Assembly (NCBI GenBank): GCA_002794785.1
Contig: NBBA01000015.1
Location: 682,001-746,000, forward strand
DNA length: 64,000 bases
Direction of reading: 5' to 3'
Source: Coniferiporia sulphurascens
Taxonomy: Eukaryota; Basidiomycota; Agaricomycetes; Hymenochaetales; Hymenochaetaceae
A model generated the notes under the pieces. That model made no database searches. It had not been told where the DNA came from and saw only the letters and a list, made by a program, of their open reading frames with translations. The position numbers and the translations under genes were made by a program. Shown here piece after piece: positions 1 to 16,200 of the stretch. The first letter of the stretch is position 1; each line of letters opens with the position of its first letter.

Positions 1-791
1 GAATTAAGTTCGACATAGCCATTTTCATGTCGGATAAGTCCCGGATGGGGATACTATATCCCAGTGATACCGCGTGCCGCGTCGGTACCCACCACAGCAA
101 GGGGAGGCCCGACCAAGTAGCCATGACTTCAAGAAATAGCTGTCTACTCGTATATTGGCCGCAACCTATCCCTGTATACGAGTTGCCACAGTAGATTTCA
201 TGTACGTTATACGATCGACGGTCTGTAGTTTCACGACTCATATGTGCTTAGCAGAAATCGTAGCGTCGTCCTTGTGCCAATATTGTCCAGAATTCAATTT
301 CATACTCAGAGAACCCACTACTATCATATGACCCTTTTCTACAAAGTCACCTCCAAAACAAAAATTGGTCTTGAACAAGAGGCATCTCCAATTTTTTGCC
401 GAAAAATACGGCAAGAAAGATTTATATACTGTACGTCAGTTCAGAAGGACTTCTTCGATCCTATAACCATGACGCGGATGCCGGAAACCCAAGTCTTGGA
501 TGAAAATGTGACATTGTAATAGAGAGCGTACGATAGTATATACGTATACGTACACTCTATCACCGTTCGCGTTCGACGTCTGTAGTTCTATTTTACACTG
601 GTTAACTTTGTCGTGGATTGTGTGCAGAGATCTGTGAGGTGAGTATATTTTACATTGGTTTGTTGTGTACTATACTGTGCAAAAAAGCATACTGGGAGAG
701 AGAACTTAAAGGAGAAAGTGAAAGGCATGAAAAAGAGACAGAAGAAAAATAAATGCTGCCGATGTTCAGGAAAAGACTATGAACCTGAATT
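1..791. other. left-edge intergenic DNA, no gene seen
   Basis: No reading frame here has convincing composition, splice-linked exons or a recognisable motif. An open frame at 244-519 has no family resemblance and is treated as chance. The stretch lies downstream of the BTB gene, which ends at 792. Confidence 0.5.
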
Positions 792-2808
792 TCAGTTCAG
801 ACTAAGCGCCTCCATGGAAACGGAGTGCCGGGTGCAAATTTGGCAGCCACATCCGTCCAGGTCCCCAACGGCTGACAGTAGCGGCTCCGGCTCCGGCTCC
901 GGTTGTGTCTCCGGATCCGTTTCCGGAACCGAGGCTTTTGTTTCCGGGCCAGCGTCAGGCTCCGGGTCGGCTGCAAACATCTCCTCGACCCCAGCCCACA
1001 CGCCGCCCCGCGCGATCATTTCGCGCGCACGTGCAAGCCGCACGACGTCTGCGAACCCGAGCTCACGCGCCTCTTCGAGGTTGAGCGACTCGGCGCGTTC
1101 GCACAACTCGCGGTATGCGCCGAGGGTCCACCCCGGGACGTCGAACTTGCGCCCGATCTGCAAACGTGTGAGCACAGGGAGCGCCGAGGTGAGTGCGACT
1201 ACGGCTGCGTCGCGGAGTGCGGGGAAGTCGAGTGATGTGGATACGTAGAAGGCGCGCAGCCACTCGGATGTTGGGCGCTCGGCGTTGGGACCGTATGTCC
1301 TGTAGGCGGGAGGGATGTCAGTGGCCCCGGAGCAAAAGAGAAGACGAAGTGCACTCACGTTGGGTAGATAAAGCTCAAGACAAGTTCGAAGTCATCGGTG
1401 GAGCAGGACGGGTAAATGTTATAAATATCTTCTGGCTGGATTTTCTCCGCTAGTTTCTTGCGGAAGAAGGAAGATTGTGATTCTAGGAGCGACCCGTGTA
1501 CTTTGTAGAGCGTGTTTTCGAGCTAGTGGACGGAACACAAAGTAAATTAATATTAACTTCTATTAGCCAGCAAAAAGAAAGACGTACCCTCAGGACCACG
1601 CTGCCGTCGTCGAACCAAAAGCGGTCGCTAAGACTGATTTGTTCGTATGAACTCGGGGTGGATACGCCATCACTTTCTTCATCGGTAAGACTTGAAGGAA
1701 TTATTACATGAGCGGTGGGGTCGTCAGGAGTGAGCGAGCGACCACTAGCAACTGGGGACGAAAAGTCACTGGCAACCGGGACTGACTGCCAGTTAGCGAC
1801 CAGAGGTGAGTGATCTCCGGCGACCGGAGACGAATGTACGCTATCGACCAAGGGAGCTCGGCTGCTGGTGACAGAAGGTGGGCAGACACTAGCAGCGGAA
1901 GGCAATGGGGCAGTGGGGATAGGGTCTATGTGGTCACTAGTGACTAGGAGCGGCGAGGTCGGACGGTCACAAGTTACCAAGAGCGGCGAGAGTGGACGGA
2001 CATAAGTCACCAAGAGCGAACTTTCACTGGCTACCGAGGACGGATGGTCATCGGCGGCCGAGAGAGAGCCATATGAGTTGACATCGTCAGTTGAGGGCGA
2101 CTGGGTACTAGTGGTCGTGGGTAGACGGTCATTAGCTATCGAGAGCGGGTGTTCACTAGCTACCGTGGGTGGATGCCAGTGATCACTGGCGGTCAAAAGA
2201 GAGTCGTATGAGCTGACGCCGGGAGTTGAGGGCGATTGGGTATTAGCACTGGCAGCCGAGGGTAGGCGGTCATTAGCTACCGGGGGCGATCGGTCACCAG
2301 CAGCCGAGAGCGAGTCATACGAGCGGACATCGTCAGATGAGGGTGACTGCGTACTGGTTGCCGTGGGTGGACGGTCATCAGCTATCGAGAGCGGGCGTTC
2401 ACTAGCTACCGTGGGCGGGCGGTTACTGGAGGCCGAGAGCGAGACATATGAGCTGACGCCGGCAGCTGAGTGCGACTGGGTACTGGCGGCCGAGGGCGGT
2501 CGGTCAACAGCAGGCGAGAACGAGAAAAATGAGCTGGGGAAAACAGCTGAGGGCGACTGGGTGCTAGCGACCGAGGGCGCGCGGACACTAGCCGAAGAGG
2601 GTGCACGATAACCGCCGAAGCCAGTCGACCTGCGGACACCGGTGCCGGCGGTCAGGGGCGGAGAGATGGGCGCGACGGGTGCGGAGAAGCGACGGACAGA
2701 CTCTGGTGACATAAGATCCTTCGCCAGGTCGCTCCAACCCTGTGGTAGAATATTGTCGATGGCGTGTCCGCCAGCGCCGCCCCTCTTCCGTCCTCTGGAT
2801 TTGGCCAT
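792..2808 (-). CDS. BTB/POZ domain protein with long Ser/Thr-rich repeat N-terminus
   Basis: Three exons read on the minus strand: 2808-1588, 1522-1359 and 1299-792, giving 630 aa. Introns of 65 and 59 bp start GTACGT and GTGAGT. The start is the ATG at 2808, followed by a basic stretch (MAKSRGRKRGG). Residues about 60-390 are disordered, built from degenerate repeats around words such as TQSPS, SYDSLSA and PLSIADDR. A BTB fold starts near residue 398 (RFWFDDGSVVLR, then LYKVHGSLLESQSSFFRKKL across the first junction), followed by the helical C-terminal module typical of agaricomycete BTB proteins (RKFDVPGWTLGAYRELCERA) and an acidic tail. BTB domains mediate dimerisation and, in some proteins, Cullin-3 binding; the partner here is unknown. 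The BTB identification is firm, the function is not. The repeat half is unusually long for this family. Confidence 0.86.
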
Positions 2809-5209
2809 GTTGAAGAGAGAAGAGCCTCCACGGCCGCAGACGACTTATATGGCCAGACCGTTTAGGTGCGTGTGAGTCTGTGCGAGGCGGGAAGAGTCAG
2901 GACGCTGCGCTTCCGAAGAGTTCTAATTTAATTAATTGAAGCCCATAGAACCCAAGTATGTACTTAAGGGTATTTGGATGCGCACGTTGCAGCGACATCC
3001 TGCATGATATGCAGGATTGCTGTAGCCGGTATTGGTATTCGGAACACGATTCATACTCAAAGTAATTCGTATAGGATGAACATCACAAGGATTGAATCTC
3101 GACGATGCGGCGTAACCACTTTTCTGACTAATATACACGTGTTTCAAAGTTCGTGTAAAGTGTTTTTTTTCACTGAACCGCGCTTGCCTCGTAACAATCC
3201 TAATTTTCGGGTATTACTTTCGGACGGTGTCTTGTTCTCATAAATACTAATGGAGCTAACCTAACAGTAAAGGTTCGACCATCGCTGGCCCCTGAAGTTG
3301 GAGCGACATCAGTAAAACCTACTACGCTGACCCGTGGTATACTGTGTATCTGTTTTGCTGCGGCTTTACCATGGCTCAAGCTGGAATACTATTTCATACC
3401 CACAGCAAGGGGGGGCGCCATGTTCCTGCAGCTCTAGAGCACCAAGTTTTTTCTGACGACTCTGCCTTCGTGGTAATCCGGTGCAGAAGCCTCGTTCGCG
3501 GCACCGTACGCCGCCCCTCGAATTACCGACCCTTCTCGATGCCCCTCCTCACAGACCCTAATACAAGCAACTGTATCCGACGCGGCCTTTTGGTCCCGTT
3601 GTCACCAAGGAGTGTCAAAGATGGCCTATACGGCCTGGGATTAGTTCGGGAAAGTAAGCAACTTGAGGCTGTACTTTGGAAACGGACGACATGCAACATT
3701 CCTTTATTCGATTTGTCTCCGTGCAAAATCGTGACTTCTGCAAAGACCTTCGCGTAAGAGCAAGAAATGGAATGAACCGGTTGGGTTAGGAACTTTGGCT
3801 GGGCATGGTCTCGTTAGCAGGAGGCTTTAGGGACACGAGCGTTAATCAGTACTTGGCAGATACGGCGTGTAAGCGATAGGACATTTACAAGACTCAAGTC
3901 CTACCTTGTTAAGGCTGAAGTTGCGGTGCAGATTCTTGGTTCAGCGCGCATACACGTTCCGCCTACGTTTCGGCAGCGCGGTGCCCCAGCTGGGGTGCGG
4001 TGCTGGCGTCAATCATGCCGAGAAATGCTTGGAGTTGATTCTTACGGAGACCAAGCTAAGACTGGGCAGGGTTCTTGGTCGTATAGCTATTTGCTGGTGG
4101 ATGGATCGCTTATCAAGGAACATCTAAACTGGGCGACAATGCCGCTGGATACAGCACCGGCTTGAACTCATTGTCCGTGAGCGTCGCGGGTTTCCTGCGT
4201 GTTTTCCGGGTTGTCAGGTGCTTTAATCTTGGCAGAAACGACCAGTCGTTTCTTCCATCGCCATTTTGGATTCGGATCGTATTTTGTCTCTTTGTCAAGA
4301 GATCTTGCCAAGTACTTGCAGGTGCCTTGGAGCCTTAAGACACAAGCGATCATACGCCCTTAAAATGCTGCGACTGCAGTCGGACGACTATCCATCCCCT
4401 CCCTTCTCTCTCTCTGCTCCCGGCGAGCTCATAAGGATCGGACACATCCGTATATTAGTTATAAGAAATGGACACGCTAAAACCTAGTATCACGAAGACT
4501 GATGCAGAGGTGAATGCAAATACACGGCCCTGTCCCTCTACATGCGGTGAGAACCATACTATACGCAGCCCGTCATGTGTATGAACAAACGCAGATTAAA
4601 CACTGACAACGGGCCTCCTTTTGCGTCTATTTTTGGTGGTTATTAGATTGCCATTGTGGGAGTATGGCGAAGACCGGAAACGCTGCACCTGGGTCTGTTG
4701 ACGCCAGCTGTAATACTATTACAGGACCACTGGTCCTGTACCCTGACGCGCCTCAACAAAAACGGAATATCTCGTTAAGGCCTGGAACCATCTCGAACTC
4801 TACTGATCAAAAAATTACGAGTGTCGTCGGTCACCGTAGGTCGCGTTCTACGCATAACCGCTTTATCTCCGTGTCTAGCCTCAAAACGCTGTCCTGTGTG
4901 GATAGATGAAGAGGCTGACCGGAACGAGGAGCGGTGTGACTGCTTGCCGGATGGCGGCATAAGAAAACGCCTTCGTGAATCTCGTGGACGTCACGTATAT
5001 GGAATCCTAAAGAAGACGCTGGCGCGCAGAGCGAAGCTAGATAATAGGGGAAAGAGGAATACAGGGCGTACCGCGACGAACCGACAAGGACTGTTTTACG
5101 GTGGCTTGGCTTTTCACGGCACTTGGTGCGTAACTGCCGCAGTCACTGGATCGTGAAGGCTTTCCACCCCGACCTAACAACAGTTATGACCTACCCGTTT
5201 CATTTCTAG
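2809..5209. other. intergenic region with no supported gene
   Basis: Open frames here (for example 3344-3757, 137 aa, and 4821-5156) have no hydrophobic pattern, repeated motif or splice-linked partner that I can recognise. The first exon of the membrane-protein gene whose later exons begin at 5210 may lie near 5100 but could not be placed. Otherwise nothing identifiable. Confidence 0.45.
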
Positions 5210-6154
5210 GAAGTGAGAAATTTGACGTATACCCGGAGGAGCGCAGAGGAAAAGTTGCAATTCTCGAGGTAGCTGCACGTCTTAATGAGCACGCTACGTA
5301 CATTGCAAGTGTTCCCCTGATAAAAACGGACTTTCCGTGGCTGACATCATAAATATCCAGACAATGACGCTTGGCGCAATATCCGGCTCTGGACTCTTTT
5401 CCTGGGAGCAATCTATTACGACAGTAAACAGTCCGCCGATCATCGCGATTATGCTCCTGTGGATAACAGTAATTTGCGCTCTTGGTCTGCCGTTGTCCAT
5501 GATTGCCACGGACGAGATAAAGGATATGCAGCGCGCCATTGAAGAGTGCGATGAGCCTAGATTCGCGAGTTCTGGAAGAACTATGTCCAAAAAAGTAAAC
5601 CAAAAGGTTTTGGAAAAGGGAGGTCATAGAGATGATAATGTTTCCTATGACTTGGACCAGGAGGCATGCAAATTGTTAAGAGCGAGGTGCCGGTGCATCC
5701 GATGTGCCTCGGGAACGCGAAAACATGCCGTAAGTTCTCAGCTTTCTACTCTCATGTTCCATCTTGTTGGGTCTCAAAAGGGCTTGATTTCTTTTTACTT
5801 CGCCGACACGGGGCCCGTTCCAGGTACTTCTTGCGCATGGCTGACACATTTTCCCCATATCCTCAGCTATACACCATGCTTTTCGTACCGCCGTTCTTCG
5901 CGATCGTCGCGTTCACCATGTTCTTCGTTTTCTTATTTGCTCTTATCTGCGCGACAGAGAATAAGGGGACGGTGCTCATCGTGGCGTACGGCTGCGTGGT
6001 GCCTATACTAGTTTTTTTCGGGGCCCTCGTCTTCTTTATAACACGCGTCTTGGCAAGGACCACGAAGACTGGCGGGCATCGTCGTACTATTCATCTCGAA
6101 TGGCTGTCGATTACTGCGCGTGGGGACTCTGATGGTAGAATTTCTTCGCACTAG
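5210..6154 (+). CDS. putative multi-pass membrane protein (partial model, gene Q)
   Basis: Likely exons are 5210-5268, 5361-5729 and 5867-6154, in compatible phases. The middle exon opens with TMTLGAISGSGLFSWEQ and holds a membrane helix (IIAIMLLWITVICALGL). The last exon carries two hydrophobic helices (MLFVPPFFAIVAFTMFFVF and VLIVAYGCVVPILVFFGALV) before a basic tail. The exon opening matches gene P at 58488 (TATVISISGPALLSLAQ), and both exons start in phase 0 after an exon that itself starts in phase 1, so the two look like distant paralogues. The first exon was not found, and the intron at 5730-5866 would be 137 bp, so it may hide a small exon or a defect. Function unknown; a decayed gene is possible. 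Confidence 0.5.
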
Positions 6155-7005
6155 TACCGTTTCTCCTTGTAGATTTCAACTTTCCGATAACGAATCTCTC
6201 AAATGCCCCAGTCATTCACTGCGTGTATTAACTCGTGGGTTAGTAGTACTGTTTTACCTTTCGTATACTGCTGTACCTGTATCTGCAAACTTACGTACAG
6301 TGGGAAGGGCACCCGGTAACCGTTTCAGGCTTGTTGAATTCCGCACGCATAATCCCGTCAGTATGCATCTGAAGTTAGGAGGAAGGCGAGGAGCATCATG
6401 ATGTCATAACAATATCGGCTCTGGAGCTTTGCAACTGTATGGCTTTCATTGGTAAAGTCCTCCGGTACGTGTAGCGTGTTGATTTGGAGCAACTTGCGCG
6501 CTTTCGTGATTAAACACCGTATGTATTTGTGTCTCAATCACATACATTTAATGGGGGTCATGACGTCGCGGGCGACATGCAAAGTTCCATGGTGGCAGGA
6601 TGAATGAGCTAGAGCGTAGAAAGCGGCAGTCCTGCCTCCTCGGCTTGTAGAACCTCTTAATTTGTATTGCGCCGGACTTCCGTCGGATCAGTAATCATAA
6701 GCATTGCCAAATTGCAATAACTGACCTTCTGACAGATCACCTTGCAATTTGGCAGGCCTAGGCTGTAAGTCAGTTCTTGACGACGGTACCATGCGCTCTG
6801 GGGAAGTTTCCACGTGGGGCAGAACCGATCGGCGTCATGCTGATAAGCTTACGCGTTTTACAGGTGCAGCAGGCAACTTAACCACGAGACCGGATGATTG
6901 AATGCATGCATTATTTCGAGAGGGAAATGGTCAAACGTATTCTGGAAATTGGTACAAAACATGCAAAAACAAAAGAAAGTGACAGGAAGGAAATTCGACC
7001 CACCA
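6155..7005. other. intergenic DNA, nothing identified
   Basis: Lies downstream of both neighbouring genes, membrane-protein gene Q (+) and the RS-protein gene (-), so it is a convergent 3' region. No supported reading frame or repeat was seen. Confidence 0.4.
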
Positions 7006-8197
7006 TTACCCGTCGAACATACTCCCGTCCATGCGTACACCGAAGGTCTGTCCAATCTGCATTCCCATCAGCTTCATCTTCCCGATCTATACAACGAAGA
7101 CGCGTTAGCAATATATATGAATGTCGGGACACATGGACAAGGAAAGCACGGACCTGATTTCGTTGCTCTTGTACACGTCGCAATTCCTGGAGCTGCTCCT
7201 TGCTCATAAAGACATCCTTCTCTACCACTGGCTTTTTGTGTGCACTGGTGTGCGCAAGCAGGTCCGCGTTCGGATCGTATCCGTCTACAATTGGGAGTGT
7301 CTCGCCGTGGCGCATAGAAGACATACGGCGGTCGTAAGCAGTCATGTCATAGAATTTCTCATGGGGCAATGTGGCTAATATATGACAAATAATTTCCGGT
7401 AAATAATGGCCTTAACAAGAGTGAGACAATGTGCACTTGCCGGTATTATAGTCCTCGATGAAGCGGGCAAATTCTTTCTTGGTCTGCTCCTTTGACAAGA
7501 CCTCCGGATTGATCACGCGTTCCTCGACTAACCAAGTCCGGAACTCTGCTTCCTTGTCATATAGGCTGTAAGCGGGTAAGTTAGCCAGAATAACGGGGAA
7601 TAAAAGCTCGACACTAACTTTGTTTCATTAATGATGCCATGTTTCCCCCATTGAGCTTCTGAAATGGCCCCCTTCTTCTGTGGCAATTACAGAGTTGATA
7701 AGCGAAAGCACAGCGGTCGGCGGCGGCGGTAAACACACCTTTTTCTCTTTCTTGTCCTTCTTCTTGTCCTTCCTTTCTCTGCTCCTGCTTCTCTTGCGGC
7801 GGTGTTTGTCCTTTTTCTTCTTTTTATGTCTGTCGATGCTTTCCGAGTCGGAAGACGAAGACGAGTTCGAACGTGACCTCCGTCTCTTATGCCTATGCCG
7901 AGACCTCGATCTCGACCGCCGTTCATGACCTCGATCATGTTCCTTGTCTCTATCCCGACGGGGCGAGTGTGACTCTGACCTCAGCCCTGACTTGGTTGGC
8001 GAGCGAGAGCGCGAACGACTGTGCCGGCGTCGAGGTGGCGAGCGTGAACGCCGCCGGGTCCGTTCCCTCTCACGATTCCGATGCTTGTCGTCCACATCGC
8101 CTTTTTCATATCTACGGGGACTTCGGCTCCTACTCCGACTCCTATCTCTTGGCCGTTCATCCCTGTCTCGGCGACTTTCTCGTTCCGACATGGGCAT
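7006..8197 (-). CDS. RS-rich nuclear protein, SCI1-like
   Basis: Five exons on the minus strand: 8197-7739, 7677-7619, 7565-7441, 7374-7154 and 7086-7006, giving 314 aa. Residues 1-150 are almost entirely Arg/Ser/Lys/Glu dipeptides (RSRSRSRSPRR, KKKKKDKHRRKR), typical of proteins of nuclear speckles and pre-mRNA processing. The folded part follows: EAQWGKHGIINETNLYDKEA, EFRTWLVEERVI and FARFIEDYNTATLPHEKFYD. This layout (WGKxGII, Y..EAEF..WL.EE, F..F.EDYN) is what I remember of the SCI1-like family, named after a plant stigma/style cell-cycle inhibitor; the family match is by memory. The third intron (7440-7375) begins GCAAGT instead of GT, and using it joins EDYNT to ATLPHEKF in frame. The start is ATG at 8197, or the ATG two codons on. 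The gene is divergent from PMR1 across 255 bp. Confidence 0.86.
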
Positions 8198-8452
8198 GGC
8201 TGCGGTATGAAGTTGTGGTCGCGGTTGGAGTACGGGCAGTGGTTGCCGTTGTTATTAATGGATAGCAATTGAGATGCATTAGGAGACACTTTCTCACGAA
8301 TTCAGATACGTGCGCGCCAAGCCATGGGCATTAACAACCCGTTCCTCGACCTTCGAGTCCGTCCTGCGCTCATGACAGCGCACTGCCGGCAGACCCATTG
8401 ACAAAATCTGTGTACTAAAATCTCGCTTTAATCTCTTGTAGACTTCTGCGTT
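8198..8452. promoter_or_regulatory. divergent promoter region between RS protein and PMR1
   Basis: The 255 bp between the two start codons must hold both promoters. No clear TATA box is visible. Its function as a shared promoter is inferred from the head-to-head gene layout only. Confidence 0.5.
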
Positions 8453-12275
<3,823 letters not shown>

Positions 12276-13233
12276 CGATAACACATGTGCTAAACCGCGT
12301 GGTGTTCCTGTCTGTCCGTCCTGCTCTGCCATTTACTTGAATGCTTTGCGTGTTATTTATTTCCCTTTTTACATACCTTATATACCGAACGGTTAGACCA
12401 GGGATTATATTATTGGATTTGATGCGCTCATAGGTCTTCGACGTCTCTCATGTGGTGTCACTCAAGATGAAGCCGGGGATCTCGGTCACGTTGCAGGGCA
12501 CGACTCCTATTGATTTTACGGCAGGTATAGGATGCATTCGGATTATTGTCTAGTGGGGCTGCCAATTTTTTTTGTCTTCGAAGATTTGGAACCTTCGCGC
12601 AAGACATCTAGGCTCCTTGGTCTTAGCAAGCGAGACAGTTTTGGAGCGTTGATGATTTTACATGATCTATCGGAACACTGGGCGCAGCTTCGCGAAAGCG
12701 CTTGTGCACTGCCGTAAAGCTTCTCGCCAAAAACTTGATGACCCTCAAATGCAATCCATTCAAAAGATAAAACAGTGTTTTACTCCATTCGGTCTTCTCG
12801 CAAGTGAGTGTACATATATTTTGGTCAGGTCAAGGGGTATGTAGGAGATACGCCTGTGGCCCGTTGAAGGCACGTGTGGGGTTGAATTAGAAGAAGCGGG
12901 TTGGTCTGGCCCTTGACGTCTTCTACTGAACTCACGGGAGCTTGACCGGCGAACAATATTGGCCTGACCGATTTTGTTTCCGTACGCCAGTTGATCTCTT
13001 CGGCTAGCCTTTGAGCCTGAGCATTGCAGCATGGTCGCGGAGAATGTTCTGCCGAGGCTTCCATGCCGATCCCGTAAAGCCTATTTTCCTTATACGGATT
13101 TTCTGATCGTCTTCGATAATTACTCACGCCACAATTGGACATTAGTATTTATACTCAATCAAATATCACCACCGACCGCTGTCATAGTCGACCTCTTAAC
13201 TCTCAATTCTACCCCTCCTACATTCGAAACCGT
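12276..13233. other. intergenic DNA between PMR1 and the FAD oxidoreductase
   Basis: Holds the PMR1 3' region and the promoter of the next gene. One short stretch at about 12467-12525 reads MKPGISVTLQGTTPIDFTA and is followed by GTATAG, so it could be an isolated exon, but no partner exon was found. No supported gene. Confidence 0.4.
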
Positions 13234-16200
13234 ATGGAAAACATCAGCCCCGCGGATGAGGTCTCCAACTCATTGCCCGAAGATCTACTCGGCGAACTGA
13301 GACAGCTGCTGCGCGGGCAGGTCCTCGACTACCGGGACGCCGAGTCAGAATTTATTATCCCCTCCTGATGCTGCGTCTTGTTATTTTCTAATTTCAATTT
13401 CTCGCAGCTTTGGACCACGGACAACAATATTTAATGGGAACGTCAAGTCTCCCGCTAGGTGCTGTGTCCTTCCAGCCAACGCCGCCGACGTAAGCCAGTG
13501 AGTTATCCGAATTGCTTCAATCCCCCTATCTCCGGCAGCTTTCGTGGACTCATGTCAATTTATCCCCGTTCATCCTCCGCAGAATCCTCAAGTTCTGTAC
13601 GAGGCATGGTTTGTTTCCCTCCATCAAGGCGGGAGGGTATGGCACTGCGGGCTGGTCGATTAACGGAGATATTGTGGTCGATCTCAGCAATCTCGGCGGC
13701 ATCGATATCGAGCCCCCTTCTTTTGGAGGGGGCTTTACTAGTCTCAGGGACACACCCGTACCAGACTCTAAGGGAAAAGAGAAGATTAGAGGGCCCTTGG
13801 CTAATTATACACCTGTATCTTCTAACCCAGGAAAGCGGCGGCGGTCTTCTCCTTCAGCATATGAGTCAGGACTCCCCGTAACCCGCTTGTCGCCAATTTC
13901 CTGCTCCTTGGTGATACTCCCCCCCTTCCATGCGCAGGCGGCTCGACTCTTCCATGGATGGCAGGGATTATCCAAATGGGCCGGATGAAGCTTCCATCAA
14001 GACCGGGGGTATGATGCAGCAAACATCCCATGAGAGTAACACGTCCTCATCTAGCCCACTTACGACCGTGTCACCGTTCTCAGCGTTCTCGGCGGAGACT
14101 AGCCCGTCGGCGACGTCTTCCGGCGCCGTGGACGGCGAAGAGTCTGTCGTAAAGTCTGATGATGCCGTACATACCGTCCACGGTGGGGCAGGCTCGGGCG
14201 AAATCGCTACCCCCGAGTCGATTGGTCCACAGGACAAACGCGGCGTCGAGACGGTGCTCCTTGTTGCTCAAACCTCCCAAGCAGAGACATCCACGGGCTC
14301 GCTCGCAGCGGACATTGCGCCTTCACAACCACCTAGCGCATCATCATTCAGTGTGCGCTCTGTGGATCCCTTTGGGTACATGTCCGCCGCACCCGGACCG
14401 TCATCTTCATTACGACCGCAACGTAATTATGTCCAGCCAGTCTATCAGCGTTCTACGCCGACTTCCTTCGCCTCGGCGGGGCTGGCCACGTCTTCATCGG
14501 GTCATGTGTCGGTTGGTGGTGGTCTTTCTGTTGCTCACGACCCGTTCATGGCGGAAGGATCCCCGGGTTCGGCGTTTATGTCCTCGGTAATTAATTAATC
14601 AGGCCTGTGTCTTTGAATGCTAATGCAACATTGTCACAGAATGCTACACCCATGCACGCGAATGCTTTCGTGACATTCGGCGCGGGTATGAAGCAGAAGG
14701 ATGTCGATATTTTCACTGCCGCACACCCGCTCCCTGCAACATCCCCCAGCGGAAATCTGTCTTTCATTGCCTATCATGTTCCATTGTGCGTTTCCTTTCC
14801 TATATTTTACCCTTCATTTTTGGACCCTGGCTTATTCAGTTGGTTTGAATTAGTGCAGCGCATCCCGTGGGCTCGAGTGTAATGATGCTCGGAGGCTTCG
14901 GCTTCCTCTCACGCCTACATGGTCTCTCAATCGATGCACTTGTTGAAGTCGAAATGGTTCTCGTGGATGGAACCATCATCTTCGTTAGCGAAAAGGAGCA
15001 TCCAGGCCAGTCTGATAGGACAAAGTTTTACGTACCGGTTTCTATTGAACTTACTCAATACCCACAGATTTATGGTGGGCCTTGCGCGGAGCCGGTCCCG
15101 CGTTTGGTGTTGTGACACGCTACAAATCAATTGCATACCCAGTCCCTGTCGTTTTCGCGGGTAATTTGATTTAGTATGTCGCATCCTATTCCTCTCTCGT
15201 CTTCCTTCTGACCGTCGTTATCTTTCTCCGCTTACTACTCATTCTTACTGCGCCGTTTAGCAACTTCCACCAGGCGACTGCTCCATCACTCATAAAACAT
15301 TTCCGCGATTGCGTGAAGGCGGCACCGCGCGAGCTGTACGCGAACGTGATACTGACCGCAGGGCCGGCGGACAAGGGCTCACTGATTGTTGTGCAGCTGT
15401 GTTACATCGGTGCGCAGGAGAAGGGCAGGGAGTACCTTCAGGCAATTGAAAGCTGGGACGGCGCGCCGTGCCTGTTGAACGAAGTCTCGGAGAAAAGCTT
15501 CCTCCACCAGCAGGACAGCGTTGCACAAATTCTTCGCGGCAAACGTGCGTTGTGTTCCGCCCGGACGCCCTTTGTTTTGTTATACCCAATTACTTATCTG
15601 GTCTCGGATCTACAGCGGGAAGACAGTGGTTCATACGCTCCTTGTTGATAACCTCACTCCCCGACGACATTATCCACAAGACAGTCGATGAATTCGCGAA
15701 CACACCCATTGGTTGCAGTGAGCCTTCTGGACCTCACAGCCTTTTGCCTTGAGTTTTCAGCCTGACGTTCATTCTTTTCTGAAGCATGGCTTTTCGAACT
15801 AGCCGGGGGTGCAGTTGGAGATGCTAAAGACACGTGTTTGCCGAAGTCACAGCGTGAGGCGGGATTCACTATTGCTGCCTTCCACCAATGGGAGCTTGAT
15901 GACGACGATCCCCACTGCGTTGAGACTGCGGAGCATGTGAGCTGCCTTGCGTGATTACAAATACAACTGAGAGAGCTAATTTGACAAATCTGTAGTGGAT
16001 ATACGAGACGCTCGCGCCAGTGGGTACCGGAGGCCCATACCCTGCGGTGAATACTTCCTAACATACTTAATCTCTTTTTAAACCAAATCCACTTACTGAT
16101 TCCCGGGCTGTACCTATTACAGCTACTTGGACGACACGAGCCCGCAGAGCGTGTGATGGCGTGCTATGGCGAGAATTGGGCGCGTCTACGTGAAATCAAA

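Noticed and set aside
3344..3757. 137-aa open frame on the plus strand
   Set aside because: No motif, hydrophobic pattern, codon signature or splice partner; chance length for this base composition.
7944..8210. Plus-strand Arg/Leu-rich frames opposite the RS-protein gene
   Set aside because: Shadows of the Arg/Ser-rich coding strand, which has the introns and the folded domain.
13864..13940. Apparent frameshifts in the FAD oxidoreductase around a run of seven C
   Set aside because: A 73-bp intron (13865-13937) with a weak GTCAGG donor restores the frame without any error.
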